From Streptomyces rubrogriseus (lineage in GTDB: Bacteria > Actinomycetota > Actinomycetes > Streptomycetales > Streptomycetaceae): a DNA stretch of 64,000 nt. Below, piece after piece: positions 1-9,028 of the stretch (positions are counted from its first letter, which is position 1; every line of letters begins with the position of its first letter). A program made the position numbers and the translations under genes. Under the pieces are notes generated by a model. It was not told the origin of the DNA and did not search any database. It saw nothing but the letters and a program-made list of their open reading frames with translations. The stretch lies in assembly GCF_027947575.1 (NCBI RefSeq), contig NZ_CP116256.1, forward strand, positions 1,860,001-1,924,000, given 5' to 3'.

Positions 1-255
1 GTACCGCTCGTCGCCCTTGGCCAGCGCCTCGCGCTGCCGGGCCATCGCGGTCCGCCGCTCCTCGCGCTGCCGCTTGGCGGCGTCCTTGCGGGTCATCGGC
101 GTATTGGCGACGCTGCGGCGCTGGGACTGGGCCACACTGCGCTTGGGCGTGGGCCTGCCCTTCGGGGCCTGCGGGTCACGGGGCTGATTGGAGTCGGTCA
201 CCTGCGCGCTGACGGCGCTCTGGGCCTTCTCATCCTTGGCACGGCTACGGAACAC
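1..255 (-). CDS. DUF3043 family membrane protein (N-terminal part, truncated by window edge)
   Basis: Reading leftward from a GTG at 253-255 gives 85 codons that run open off the start of the window, so only the N-terminus is present. The visible part is very basic and hydrophilic, with the stretch TRKDAAKRQREERR near residues 60-73. This is the hallmark N-terminal cytoplasmic region of the actinobacterial DUF3043 family, whose C-terminal half normally has two to three membrane helices that lie outside this window. The function of the family is unknown. It is divergent from pspA. No strong ribosome binding site precedes the GTG, so the start is the least certain part. Confidence 0.75.
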   Translation of the reverse strand, partial: MFRSRAKDEKAQSAVSAQVTDSNQPRDPQAPKGRPTPKRSVAQSQRRSVANTPMTRKDAAKRQREERRTAMARQREALAKGDERY

Positions 256-565
256 AAAACCCAAGGGTACGTGGTGCGGGGGTGTGGGCCCCAGTCCGGT
301 GGGGAACGATCCGGCAACGCCGGTCGTCTGTATGGGGACAGAGCGGATGTACGGAGCGGATGCCGCGTACAGCCCCGGACACCGGGATTTTCCGGACAAC
401 CCGGGGAGCACCTACTCCCTGCGCCGGACGGGGAACGTACGCAGTCGTCCTTGGGGATGAGCGCATCCGTCCCCGAACAGTGCGGTAATGGATGCAGGGC
501 CCGTACTGTGGGTTCTGTTGCAGTCGCTGGAGCTGGAGTCGGTCAGAAGGGGGCGCGCGAAGCCC
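256..565. other. 310-bp divergent intergenic region, DUF3043 gene / pspA
   Basis: This gap separates the leftward DUF3043 gene from rightward pspA and must carry both promoters. I see a short direct repeat (GAGCGGATG at 341-349 and 354-362) and, near the right end, the GAAGGGGG ribosome binding site of pspA at about 547-553. I do not see a convincing -10/-35 pair or a hairpin. The open frames that cross this region have no recognisable protein content. Confidence 0.4.
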
Positions 566-1375
566 ATGAGCGGTGTCATGAAGCGTATGGGGATGATCTT
601 CCGCGCGAAGGCCAACAAGGCCCTTGACCGGGCCGAGGACCCGCGCGAAACCCTCGATTACTCGTACCAGAAACAGCTGGAGCTGCTGCAGAAGGTGCGC
701 CGCGGCGTCGCCGACGTGGCGACCAGCCGCAAGCGGCTGGAGCTGCAGCTCAACCAGCTCCAGTCCCAGTCGGGCAAGCTGGAGGACCAGGGCCGCAAGG
801 CGCTGGCGCTGGGCCGCGAGGATCTGGCCCGCGAGGCGCTCTCCCGGCGCGCCGCGCTCCAGCAGCAGGTCACCGACCTGGAGACGCAGCACGCGACCCT
901 CCAGGGCGAGGAGGAGAAGCTCACCCTTGCGGCCCAGCGCCTCCAGGCCAAGGTGGACGCCTTCCGCACGAAGAAGGAGACCATCAAGGCCACCTACACG
1001 GCGGCCCAGGCGCAGACCCGCATCGGCGAGGCGTTCTCCGGCATCTCCGAGGAGATGGGCGACGTCGGCCTGGCCATCCAGCGGGCCGAGGACAAGACCG
1101 CCCAGCTCCAGGCCCGGGCCGGCGCCATCGACGAGCTGCTCGCCTCCGGCGCCCTCGACGACCAGTCCGGCATGCACAAGGACGACATCCAGGCCGAGCT
1201 GGACCGGCTCTCCGGTGGTACGGATGTAGAGCTGGAACTGCAGCGGATGAAGGCCGAGCTGGCCGGGGGCTCCACCTCCGACCGCCAGGCCATCGAGGGC
1301 GGCCAGGGACAGGGCCAGTCCGCGTCGCAGTCCCAGCAGCAGCCGCAGGACACCCCGCGCTTCGACAAGCAGTAG
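566..1375 (+). CDS. pspA: PspA/IM30 (ESCRT-III-like) membrane stress protein
   Basis: This 269-residue protein belongs to the PspA/IM30/Vipp1 family, peripheral membrane proteins that assemble on the inner face of the cytoplasmic membrane under envelope stress. It shows an N-terminal amphipathic segment (MGMIFRAKANKALDRAED), then a long alpha-helical coiled-coil region to about residue 220, then a Gln/Ser-rich low-complexity tail ending at the stop. The frame is open further upstream, but ATG 566 is preferred because it has a GAAGGGGG ribosome binding site about 12 bases upstream and gives the family's normal N-terminus. A small PspAA-type gene follows after 21 bases, indicating an operon. 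Confidence 0.93.
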   Translation: MSGVMKRMGMIFRAKANKALDRAEDPRETLDYSYQKQLELLQKVRRGVADVATSRKRLELQLNQLQSQSGKLEDQGRKALALGREDLAREALSRRAALQQQVTDLETQHATLQGEEEKLTLAAQRLQAKVDAFRTKKETIKATYTAAQAQTRIGEAFSGISEEMGDVGLAIQRAEDKTAQLQARAGAIDELLASGALDDQSGMHKDDIQAELDRLSGGTDVELELQRMKAELAGGSTSDRQAIEGGQGQGQSASQSQQQPQDTPRFDKQ

Positions 1376-1396
1376 CCCACGGCTAGGAGGGCCGAC

Positions 1397-1681
1397 ATGA
1401 TCGTACGGATCATGGGGGAGGGACAGCTGACGCTGGCCGACGGCCGGCTCGGCGAGCTGAACAAGCTGGACGACGAACTCCTGGCCGAGATGGAGAACGG
1501 CGACGGCCCAGGCTTCCGCGCGACCCTCCAGGCCCTCCTGGCCAAGGTCCGCGAACTGGGCGAGCCCCTCCCGGACGACACCCTGGAGCCGTCCGACCTC
1601 ATCCTCCCGTCCCCGGACGCCACCCTGGAGGAGGTCCAGGAGCTCCTGAGCGACGACGGCCTCATTCCGGGCGGTGCGTGA
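1397..1681 (+). CDS. PspAA domain small protein, partner of PspA
   Basis: This 94-residue acidic protein begins MIVRIMGEGQ and matches the small PspAA family that is typically encoded directly after pspA in actinobacteria and is thought to work with it in membrane stress. It has no membrane segment or signal peptide. A clear ribosome binding site (AGGAGGG, about 1386) precedes the ATG, and the gap to pspA is only 21 bases, so co-transcription is likely. The family assignment rests on the N-terminal motif and on the context. Its biochemical role is not established. Confidence 0.85.
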   Translation: MIVRIMGEGQLTLADGRLGELNKLDDELLAEMENGDGPGFRATLQALLAKVRELGEPLPDDTLEPSDLILPSPDATLEEVQELLSDDGLIPGGA

Positions 1682-1699
1682 CGAACGCGGGCGACCGCG

Positions 1700-1797
1700 T
1701 TCAGCCCGTGGGGGTGCCCCCTCTGGGGGAGTTTGAGGACGAGGCCCGTTCAGGGCCGAAGCGGGGGTCCGGGGGCGCAGCCCCCGGCCGACGCCCA
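1700..1797. repeat. Streptomyces intergenic GC-rich palindromic repeat with terminator-like hairpin
   Basis: The space after the pspA operon holds nested GC palindromes. The clearest is CCGGGGGC (1769-1776), loop GCA, GCCCCCGG (1780-1787), a perfect 8-bp stem, preceded by GGGGG/CCCCC runs at 1710-1730. Elements with this wording are scattered between genes in Streptomyces chromosomes. It probably acts as a factor-dependent or hairpin-only terminator for pspA. There is no T tract. Confidence 0.6.
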
Positions 1798-1850
1798 CTG
1801 AACGCGGGCCCGGTCACAAGACACCCCCACTCCGGCTACCGTGAAAAACC

Positions 1851-3071
1851 GTGAGCACACTCGCGAGAGCCCGTTGCGTCTTCGGCGCCCACCCCTCCGC
1901 CATGGACACCGTCCTCGCGGTGGTCGTCCTGGTCTGCATGGTCGCCGGCTCCTTCGTGGACCCGCACGGTCCGGAGGGCGTCAGCTGGGGGCTGCGCACC
2001 CCCGACGCGCTCAGCCTCGCCCTGATGACCGCCGGCGCCGCCGCGCTCGCCTTCCGGCGCCGCCAGCCGATGGCGGTCCTCGTCGTCACGGGCTGCGTCT
2101 CCGTCGTCGAGAGCGTCACCGGCGACCCGCGCGCCCCGGTGGTCATGTCGGCCGTCATCGCCCTGTACACCGTCGCCGCCTCCACCGACCGGCCCACCAC
2201 CTGGCGGGTCGGCCTGCTCACCATGACCGTGCTCACCGGCGCCGCCATGCTGGCCGGCCCGCTGCCCTGGTACGCGCAGGAGAACCTCGCCGTCTTCGCC
2301 TGGACCGGCATCGGCGCCACCGCCGGGGACGCCGTCCGCAGCCGCCGCGCCTTCGTGCAGGCCATCCGGGACCGGGCGGAGAAGGCCGAGCGCACCCGGG
2401 AGGAGGAGGCCCGCCGCCGCGTCGCCGAGGAACGGCTGCGCATCGCCCGCGACCTGCACGACGTGGTCGCCCACCACATCGCCCTGGTCAACGTGCAGGC
2501 CGGGGTCGCCTCGCACGTCATGGACAAGCGGCCCGACCAGGCCAAGGAGGCGCTCGCCCACGTACGGGAGGCCAGCCGCTCCGCCCTGGACGAGCTGCGG
2601 GCCACCGTCGGCCTGCTCCGCCAGTCGGGCGACCCGGAGGCACCGACCGAGCCCGCCCCGGGCCTCGCCCGCCTCGACGAACTCGTCGGCACCTTCCACC
2701 ACGCCGGCCTGCGGGTCGAGGTGGCCCGCACCGACCAGGGCACCGAGCTGCCGGCCGCCGTCGACCTGGCCGCCTACCGCATCATCCAGGAGGCGCTGAC
2801 CAACGTGCAGAAGCACGCGGGACGGCAGGCGAAGGCCGAGGTCAGCGTCGTGCGGGTCGGGCCGGACATCGAGGTGACCGTCCTCGACGACGGCACCGCC
2901 GACGGCGAGGTCCCCGAGGGCACCACCGAGGGCGGGGGACACGGGCTGCTCGGCATGCGCGAGCGCGTCACCGCCGTGCGCGGCACCCTCACCACCGGTC
3001 CCCGCTACGGCGGCGGTTTCCGCGTGCATGCGATCCTTCCGGTCAAGAGCCGCACCGACGCCGCCACCTGA
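1851..3071 (+). CDS. Sensor histidine kinase, NarL-type (HisKA_3)
   Basis: This is a 406-residue membrane sensor kinase. Residues about 15-165 hold several hydrophobic helices, with no extracellular sensor domain of any size. The DHp motif ARDLHDVVAHH puts the phosphorylated histidine at about H203. The C-terminal HATPase domain ends with the G-box GGGHGLLGMRER near residue 361. It pairs with the response regulator starting 35 bases downstream. The start chosen is GTG 1851. There is no good ribosome binding site, and a TACCGT element about 10 bases upstream suggests a leaderless mRNA. The signal is unknown. The neighbouring RND exporter could be a target, but that is inference. Confidence 0.88.
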   Translation: MSTLARARCVFGAHPSAMDTVLAVVVLVCMVAGSFVDPHGPEGVSWGLRTPDALSLALMTAGAAALAFRRRQPMAVLVVTGCVSVVESVTGDPRAPVVMSAVIALYTVAASTDRPTTWRVGLLTMTVLTGAAMLAGPLPWYAQENLAVFAWTGIGATAGDAVRSRRAFVQAIRDRAEKAERTREEEARRRVAEERLRIARDLHDVVAHHIALVNVQAGVASHVMDKRPDQAKEALAHVREASRSALDELRATVGLLRQSGDPEAPTEPAPGLARLDELVGTFHHAGLRVEVARTDQGTELPAAVDLAAYRIIQEALTNVQKHAGRQAKAEVSVVRVGPDIEVTVLDDGTADGEVPEGTTEGGGHGLLGMRERVTAVRGTLTTGPRYGGGFRVHAILPVKSRTDAAT

Positions 3072-3106
3072 GCCACCCAAGCCACCGAAGCCACGGGGGA
3101 CCCCGT

Positions 3107-3790
3107 ATGACGATCCGTGTCCTGCTCGCCGACGACCAGGCGCTGCTGCGCAGCGCCTTCCGGGTGCTGGTCGACTCCGAGCCCGACATGGAGGTGGTGG
3201 GGGAGGCGTCCGACGGCGCGGAGGCGGCCCGGCTGGCCGCCGAGCAGCGGGCCGACGTGGTGTTGATGGACATCCGGATGCCCGGCACGGACGGTCTCGC
3301 CGCCACCCGCATGATCAGCGCCGACCCGTCCCTCGCCCACGTCCGCGTGGTCATACTGACCACCTTCGAGGTCGACGACTACGTGGTGCAGTCGCTGCGG
3401 GCCGGGGCCTCCGGATTCCTCGGCAAGGGCTCGGAGCCCGAGGAACTGCTCAGCGCGATCCGGGTCGCGGCCGGGGGCGAGGCGCTGCTGTCGCCGACCG
3501 CCACCAAGGGGCTGATCGCCCGCTTCCTCGCCCAGCAGGACACCGCCGACGAGGACCGAGACCCGGCCCGGGCCGAGCGCCTCGAGTCGCTGACCGTGCG
3601 CGAGCGCGAGGTCCTGGTCCAGGTGGCCGGCGGGCACTCCAACGACGAGATCGCCGAGCGCCTCGAGGTCAGCCCGCTCACCGTGAAGACCCACGTCAAC
3701 CGGGCCATGGCCAAGCTGGGCGCCCGCGACCGGGCCCAGCTGGTCGTCATCGCCTACGAATCCGGGCTGGTCCGTCCAAGGGTGGAGTGA
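3107..3790 (+). CDS. Response regulator, NarL/FixJ family
   Basis: This 227-residue DNA-binding response regulator has an N-terminal receiver with the acidic pair D9-D10, phospho-acceptor D55 in VVLMDIRMPG and the conserved lysine near residue 106. A LuxR-type helix-turn-helix lies at about 163-210 (LTVREREVLVQVAGGHSNDE). The start is ATG 3107, with CGGGGGA about nine bases upstream. The frame continues open far upstream as a shadow of the kinase, but the receiver fold begins exactly at this ATG. It forms a pair with the kinase gene just before it. Targets are unknown. Confidence 0.92.
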   Translation: MTIRVLLADDQALLRSAFRVLVDSEPDMEVVGEASDGAEAARLAAEQRADVVLMDIRMPGTDGLAATRMISADPSLAHVRVVILTTFEVDDYVVQSLRAGASGFLGKGSEPEELLSAIRVAAGGEALLSPTATKGLIARFLAQQDTADEDRDPARAERLESLTVREREVLVQVAGGHSNDEIAERLEVSPLTVKTHVNRAMAKLGARDRAQLVVIAYESGLVRPRVE

Positions 3791-3969
3791 CCTCTACCCG
3801 CGTGTACTGCGGAGGGAGTAGGCGCGGGATAAGGAAATGGACCTGGGGCCTAGGGATACCGGGCCGCCCATGGCCCAGGGTGTTGGGGTGGGCGCTCAGC
3901 TGTGTGCCCGCGACCGGCGCTGCCATGTGCCCCGTCCCCCGCTCGGCCACAGAAGAGAGACCCTGACCC

Positions 3970-6900
3970 ATGTCCTGGCTGTCGAGATTCAGCCTCGCGC
4001 AACGGGCCCTGATAGGCCTGATGTCGATCGTCGCGCTCGTCTTCGGCGCGATCGCCATCCCCCAGCTCAAGCAGCAGCTGCTGCCCACCATCGAACTGCC
4101 CATGGTGTCCGTGCTGGCTCCGTACCAGGGCGCCTCGCCGGACGTGGTCGAGAAGCAGGTCGTCGAGCCGATCGAGGACAGCCTCGAGGCCGTCGACGGG
4201 ATCTCGGGCGTCACCTCCACGGCCAGTGAGGGCAACGCCGTCATCATGGCGTCCTTCGACTACGGCCCGGACAACCAGCAGCTCGTCGCCGACGTCCAGC
4301 AGGCCGTGAACCGGGCCCGCGCCCAGCTCCCGGACGACGTGGACCCGCAGGTCATCTCCGGCTCGACGGACGACATCCCGACCGTCGTTCTCGCCGTGAC
4401 CTCGGACAAGGACCAGCAGGCGCTGGCCGACCAGCTCGACAAGACGGTCGTCTCCGAGCTGAAGGACATCGACGGCGTCGCCCAGGTCGTGGTCGACGGC
4501 GTCCGCGACGTCCAGGTCACCGTCACGCCGGACCCGGCGAAGCTGGCCGCGGCCAAGGTGAGCCCGCAGGCGCTCGCCCAGTCCCTCCAGGCGGGCGGCG
4601 CGACCGTCCCGGCCGGTTCCTTCGACGAGGCGGGCGCCAACCGCACCGTCCAGGTCGGCGGCGGCTTCACCTCGGTCGAGCAGATCCAGGACCTCATGGT
4701 CACCGGTGAGGGCGTCGACGAGCCGGTCCGCCTCGGCGACGTCGCCACCGTCAAGGAGGAGGAGGCCAAGGCCGACTCCCTCACCCGAACCAACGGCAAG
4801 CCGTCCCTCGCGGTCGCCGTGACGATGGACCACGACGGCAGCGCGGTCTCCATCTCGAACGCCGTCGAGGACAAGCTCCCCGACCTGCGCGAGCAGCTCG
4901 GTTCCGGCGCGACCCTCACCGTCGTCAGCGACCAGGGCCCGGCCGTCTCCAAGGCCATCTCCGGCCTGACCACGGAGGGCGGGCTCGGTCTGCTCTTCGC
5001 CGTCCTGGTCATCCTGGTCTTCCTGGCGTCGATCCGCTCCACCCTGGTCACCGCGGTCTCCATCCCGCTGTCGGTGGTGCTGGCGCTGATCGTCCTGTGG
5101 ACGCGCGACCTGTCGCTCAACATGCTGACGCTGGGCGCGCTGACCATCGCCATCGGCCGCGTCGTCGACGACTCGATCGTGGTCCTGGAGAACATCAAGC
5201 GGCACCTCGGCTACGGCGAGGAGCGCAAGGACGCCATCCTGAACGCCGTCCGCGAGGTCGCCGGGGCGGTCACCTCGTCCACCCTCACCACGGTCGCCGT
5301 GTTCCTGCCGATCGGTCTGGTCGGCGGCATGGTCGGCGAGCTGTTCGGCTCCTTCAGCCTCACCGTCACCGCGGCGCTGCTGGCCTCCCTGCTGGTGTCG
5401 CTGACGGTCGTTCCGGTGCTGTCGTACTGGTTCCTGCGGCCCCCGAAGGGCACGCCTCAGGACGCGGCCGAGGCCCGCAGGCTGGCCGAGGAGAAGGAGG
5501 CCAAGAGCCGCCTCCAGCGCTTCTACGTCCCCGTCCTGCGCTTCGCCACCCGCCGCCGGCTGACCAGCGTGGCCATCGCGATCGTCGTGCTGGTCGGTAC
5601 CTTCGGCATGGCGCCGCTGCTGAAGACCAACTTCTTCGACCAGGGCGAGCAGGAGGTCCTCAGCGTCAAGCAGGAGCTGAAGCCCGGCACCAGCCTCGGC
5701 GCGACCGACGAGCAGGTGAAGAAGGTCGAGAAGCTGCTCGGCGACACCGAGGGCGTCAAGGACTACCAGGTCACCATCGGTTCGTCCGGGTTCATGGCCG
5801 CCTTCGGCGGCGGCACGGACACCAACCAGGCCTCGTACCAGCTGATGCTGGAGGACTCGGCGAACGCCGACGACGTCCAGGACCACATCGAGGACGGGCT
5901 GGGCAAGCTCGGCGAGGGCATCGGCACCACCACCATCGCCGCCGGTGACGGCTTCGGCAGCCAGGACCTGAGCGTCGTCGTCAAGGCGGCCGACGCGCAG
6001 GTGCTCCGCGACGCCGCCGAGCAGGTCCGCAAGACCGTCGCCGGGCTCGACGACGTCACCGACGTCACCAGCGACCTGGCGCAGAGCGTCCCGCGCATCT
6101 CCGTGAAGGCCAACGCGAAGGCCGCCGAGGCCGGGTTCACCGACCAGACGCTCGGCGCGGCCGTCGCCCAGGCGGTGCGCGGCACCCCGGCGGCCAAGGC
6201 GACCCTGGACGACACCGAGCGCGACGTCGTCATCAAGTCGGCGCAGCCCGCCCGGACGATGGCCGAGCTGAAGGCGCTGAACCTGGGCGCGGCCAAGCTC
6301 GGCGACATCGCCACCGTGCAGCTGGTGGACGGCCCGGTCTCGATGACCCGCATCGACGGCCAGCGCGCGGCGACCATCACCGCCAAGCCGACCGGCGACA
6401 ACACCGGCGCGGTCGGTGCGGACCTCCAGTCGAAGATCGACGGCCTGGACCTGCCGGCCGGCGCCACCGCCGAGATCGGCGGCGTCACCGCGGACCAGGA
6501 CGAGGCCTTCGTCAACCTGGGCCTGGCCATGCTCGCGGCGATCGCGATCGTCTTCATGCTGCTGGTGGGCACCTTCCGGTCGCTGGCCCAGCCGCTGATC
6601 CTGCTGGTGTCCATCCCGTTCGCGGCGACCGGCGCGATCGGCCTGCTGATCGCCACGGGCACCCCGATGGGCGTTCCGGCGATGATCGGCATGCTGATGC
6701 TGATCGGCATCGTGGTCACCAACGCCATCGTGCTGATCGACCTGATCAACCAGTACCGCAAGCAGGGCTACGGAGTCGTCGAAGCGGTGATCGAGGGCGG
6801 CCGCCACCGTCTGCGGCCCATCCTGATGACGGCCCTGGCGACGATCTTCGCGCTGCTCCCGATGGCGCTGGGCGTCACCGGCGAGGGCGGCTTCATCGCC

Positions 6901-7095
6901 CAGCCGCTCGCGGTGGTGGTGATCGGCGGTCTGATCACGTCGACGCTGCTGACCCTGCTCCTGGTCCCGACGCTCTACGCGATGCTGGAGCTCCGCAAGG
7001 AGCGCCGGGCGAAGAAGCGGGCCGCGAAGAAGGGCGGCGGCGACGTGCCGCCGCAGCCGGCGGCGTCGGACGAGCCGGAGCCGGCGCAGGTCTGA
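3970..7095 (+). CDS. RND (AcrB/HAE1-like) efflux transporter
   Basis: The protein is 1,041 residues long, with the two-fold repeated RND layout of about twelve helices and two large extracytoplasmic loops. It begins with SLAQRALIGL and a first helix, then a pore-domain loop. The transmembrane proton-relay pair is present as VVDDSIVVLEN (D400-D401, equivalent to AcrB D407/D408). The tail is Lys/Arg-rich and cytoplasmic. It is expected to export small molecules using the proton gradient. No membrane-fusion or outer-membrane partner is encoded nearby, which is normal for a monoderm. The start is ATG 3970 with GAGAGA upstream. A strong terminator follows the stop. Confidence 0.9.
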   Translation: MSWLSRFSLAQRALIGLMSIVALVFGAIAIPQLKQQLLPTIELPMVSVLAPYQGASPDVVEKQVVEPIEDSLEAVDGISGVTSTASEGNAVIMASFDYGPDNQQLVADVQQAVNRARAQLPDDVDPQVISGSTDDIPTVVLAVTSDKDQQALADQLDKTVVSELKDIDGVAQVVVDGVRDVQVTVTPDPAKLAAAKVSPQALAQSLQAGGATVPAGSFDEAGANRTVQVGGGFTSVEQIQDLMVTGEGVDEPVRLGDVATVKEEEAKADSLTRTNGKPSLAVAVTMDHDGSAVSISNAVEDKLPDLREQLGSGATLTVVSDQGPAVSKAISGLTTEGGLGLLFAVLVILVFLASIRSTLVTAVSIPLSVVLALIVLWTRDLSLNMLTLGALTIAIGRVVDDSIVVLENIKRHLGYGEERKDAILNAVREVAGAVTSSTLTTVAVFLPIGLVGGMVGELFGSFSLTVTAALLASLLVSLTVVPVLSYWFLRPPKGTPQDAAEARRLAEEKEAKSRLQRFYVPVLRFATRRRLTSVAIAIVVLVGTFGMAPLLKTNFFDQGEQEVLSVKQELKPGTSLGATDEQVKKVEKLLGDTEGVKDYQVTIGSSGFMAAFGGGTDTNQASYQLMLEDSANADDVQDHIEDGLGKLGEGIGTTTIAAGDGFGSQDLSVVVKAADAQVLRDAAEQVRKTVAGLDDVTDVTSDLAQSVPRISVKANAKAAEAGFTDQTLGAAVAQAVRGTPAAKATLDDTERDVVIKSAQPARTMAELKALNLGAAKLGDIATVQLVDGPVSMTRIDGQRAATITAKPTGDNTGAVGADLQSKIDGLDLPAGATAEIGGVTADQDEAFVNLGLAMLAAIAIVFMLLVGTFRSLAQPLILLVSIPFAATGAIGLLIATGTPMGVPAMIGMLMLIGIVVTNAIVLIDLINQYRKQGYGVVEAVIEGGRHRLRPILMTALATIFALLPMALGVTGEGGFIAQPLAVVVIGGLITSTLLTLLLVPTLYAMLELRKERRAKKRAAKKGGGDVPPQPAASDEPEPAQV

Positions 7096-7114
7096 CGGCG
7101 GCGGCCGAACGCAG

Positions 7115-7148
7115 GAGGGTGTCCCCACCGCTCGGTGGGGACACCCTC
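7115..7148. terminator. Bidirectional hairpin between RND exporter and nadA
   Basis: A perfect inverted repeat (arms 7115-7130 and 7133-7148, 16 bases each, arm GAGGGTGTCCCCACCG) lies 20 bases past the RND stop and 26 bases past the convergent nadA stop. It can serve both transcripts. It has no long T tract on either side, as is usual in Streptomyces. Confidence 0.85.
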
Positions 7149-7173
7149 GGTGCTCTGCCGCTGCGAGAACCGC

Positions 7174-8358
7174 CTACGGAAGCGCCAGCATGCGCTCCAG
7201 GGCCAGCTTCGCGAACGCCTCCGTCTCCTGGTCCACCTCGATGCGGTTGACCAGCGTGCCCTCGGCGAGGGACTCCAGCGTCCAGACCAGGTGGGGGAGG
7301 TCGATGCGGTTCATGGTCGAGCAGAAGCAGACCGTCTTGTCGAGGAAGACGATCTCCTTGTCCTCGGCGGCGAAACGGTTCGCCAGGCGGCGGACCAGGT
7401 TCAGCTCGGTGCCGATGGCCCACTTGGAACCGGCCGGGGCCGCCTCCAGGGCCTTGATGATGTACTCGGTCGAGCCGACGTAGTCGGCGGCGGCGACGAC
7501 CTCGTGCTTGCACTCCGGGTGCACCAGGACGTTCACACCCGGTATGCGCTCGCGCACGTCGTTGACCGAGTCGAGGCTGAAGCGGCCGTGCACCGAGCAG
7601 TGGCCCCGCCACAGGATCATCTTCGCGTCGCGCAGCTCCTGCGCCGTCAGCCCGCCGTTCGGCCGGTGCGGGTTGTAGACGACGCAGTCCTCCAGGGACA
7701 TGCCCAGGTCCCGCACCGCCGTGTTGCGGCCCAGGTGCTGGTCGGGCAGGAAGAGGACCTTCTCGCCCTGCTCGAACGCCCAGTTCAGGGCGCGCTCGGC
7801 GTTGGAGGAGGTGCAGATGGTGCCGCCGTGCTTGCCGGTGAACGCCTTGATGTCCGCCGACGAGTTCATGTACGACACGGGCACGACCTGCTCGGCGATC
7901 CCGGCCTCGGTCAGCACGTCCCAGCACTCGGCGACCTGCTCGGCCGTGGCCATGTCGGCCATCGAGCACCCGGCCGCCAGGTCGGGCAGGACCACCTTCT
8001 GGTCGTTCGAGGTCAGGATGTCGGCCGACTCCGCCATGAAGTGCACACCGCAGAAGACGATGTACTCGGCTTCCGGGCGCGCCGCCGCGTCCCGGGCCAG
8101 CTTGAAGGAGTCGCCCGTGACATCGGCGAACTGGATGACCTCGTCGCGCTGGTAGTGGTGACCGAGCACGAAGACCTTGTCACCGAGCTTCTCCTTGGCC
8201 GCGCGGGCGCGTGCGACCAGGTCCGGGTCGGAGGGCGAGGGCAGGTCACCGGGACACTCCACACCGCGCTCGCTCCTCGGGTCGGCCTCGCGGCCGAGCA
8301 GCAGCAGGGCGAGGGGCGTCGGCTGTACGTCGAGCTCCTGGGTTTGGGCGGTGGTCAC
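7174..8358 (-). CDS. nadA: Quinolinate synthase A
   Basis: This 394-residue cytoplasmic [4Fe-4S] enzyme condenses iminoaspartate with dihydroxyacetone phosphate to quinolinate in de novo NAD synthesis. It has the three cluster cysteines in family motifs: C103 (VFCGVHFMAES), C283 (VHPECKHEV) and C346 within VCFCSTMN. Triplicated substrate motifs such as NSSADIK are also visible. The start is GTG 8358, because AAAGGG lies eight bases upstream. A GTG three codons earlier would sit only a base from that site. nadB and nadC are not adjacent. It diverges from an Fe-S carrier gene, which fits its cluster requirement. Confidence 0.96.
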   Translation of the reverse strand: MTTAQTQELDVQPTPLALLLLGREADPRSERGVECPGDLPSPSDPDLVARARAAKEKLGDKVFVLGHHYQRDEVIQFADVTGDSFKLARDAAARPEAEYIVFCGVHFMAESADILTSNDQKVVLPDLAAGCSMADMATAEQVAECWDVLTEAGIAEQVVPVSYMNSSADIKAFTGKHGGTICTSSNAERALNWAFEQGEKVLFLPDQHLGRNTAVRDLGMSLEDCVVYNPHRPNGGLTAQELRDAKMILWRGHCSVHGRFSLDSVNDVRERIPGVNVLVHPECKHEVVAAADYVGSTEYIIKALEAAPAGSKWAIGTELNLVRRLANRFAAEDKEIVFLDKTVCFCSTMNRIDLPHLVWTLESLAEGTLVNRIEVDQETEAFAKLALERMLALP

Positions 8359-8404
8359 GACACGCACCCTTTCTAGTTTCGTCGACCCTTTTCGTCGAAC
8401 TGAC

Positions 8405-8466
8405 GCTATATATCATAACCGGTTCACGTCACTTTGACGATGTCCATAGTGTCGGTGTGACATGAA
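8405..8466. promoter_or_regulatory. nadA promoter region with imperfect inverted repeat (candidate operator)
   Basis: The AT-rich core TATATATCATAAC (8406-8418) gives a -10-like TATGAT for leftward nadA. Just upstream lies an imperfect inverted repeat, TTCACGTCAC (8423-8432) and GTGACATGAA (8457-8466), with 9 of 10 positions complementary and 24 bases between the arms. It overlaps where a -35 element and activator or repressor site would be. No known NAD regulator motif is matched with certainty. Confidence 0.4.
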
Positions 8467-8633
8467 TCCCGGTGCCCGAGCGGCCTTCCACAGCCGCTGA
8501 CCGTCTGCGCGGGCATGTGCGAGCATGAAGGGAGCGCCGAGGACAAAGACTCGGTCCCGCCCGGAATGAATCCGCGGCTCCGTCGGTTGAAACCGTCGGC
8601 AAGCAGTCTCCGTACAACCCGGGAGAGATGTAG

Positions 8634-8990
8634 ATGTCCGTATCGGACGAGACCACCACCGTCACCGACGGCATCATCCTGACCGACGCCGCCGCGGCCA
8701 AGGTCAAGGCCCTGCTCGACCAGGAAGGCCGCGACGACCTGGCGCTGCGCGTCGCCGTCCAGCCCGGCGGCTGCTCCGGCCTGCGTTACCAGCTCTTCTT
8801 CGACGAGCGCTCCCTCGACGGTGACGTGGTCAAGGACTTCGGTGGCGTGAAGGTCACCACCGACCGCATGAGCGCCCCGTACCTGGGCGGCGCCACCGTC
8901 GACTTCGTGGACACCATCGAGAAGCAGGGCTTCACGATCGACAACCCGAACGCGACCGGCTCCTGCGCCTGCGGCGACTCCTTCAGCTGA
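8634..8990 (+). CDS. erpA: A-type iron-sulfur cluster insertion protein (ErpA/HesB/IscA)
   Basis: This 118-residue A-type carrier delivers Fe-S clusters to apo-enzymes in the cytoplasm. The three invariant cysteines are present: C47 in PGGCSGLRY and C111/C113 in GSCACGDSFS at the extreme C-terminus. The length is normal. The ribosome binding site GGGAGAG lies about eight bases before ATG 8634. It is a single-gene unit closed by a strong hairpin and is divergent from nadA, whose product needs a [4Fe-4S] cluster. Client enzymes in this window could include NadA and the Rieske protein QcrA (inference). Confidence 0.93.
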   Translation: MSVSDETTTVTDGIILTDAAAAKVKALLDQEGRDDLALRVAVQPGGCSGLRYQLFFDERSLDGDVVKDFGGVKVTTDRMSAPYLGGATVDFVDTIEKQGFTIDNPNATGSCACGDSFS

Positions 8991-9028
8991 CCGCCGGCGG
9001 GCGGAGTCGCGCCGCACCCGAGTGCGAG

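Noticed and set aside
488..565. A 26-residue N-terminal extension of PspA
   Set aside because: The family N-terminus and ribosome binding site place the start at ATG 566.
1841..3790. An apparent kinase-regulator fusion in one frame
   Set aside because: The upstream part is in the wrong frame relative to the real kinase, and the receiver begins at its own ATG with a ribosome site.
3850..7128. A 1,092-codon open frame on the minus strand
   Set aside because: It is exactly antisense to the RND transporter, has Arg/Asp/Gly-rich sequence with no domain and is a GC-bias shadow.
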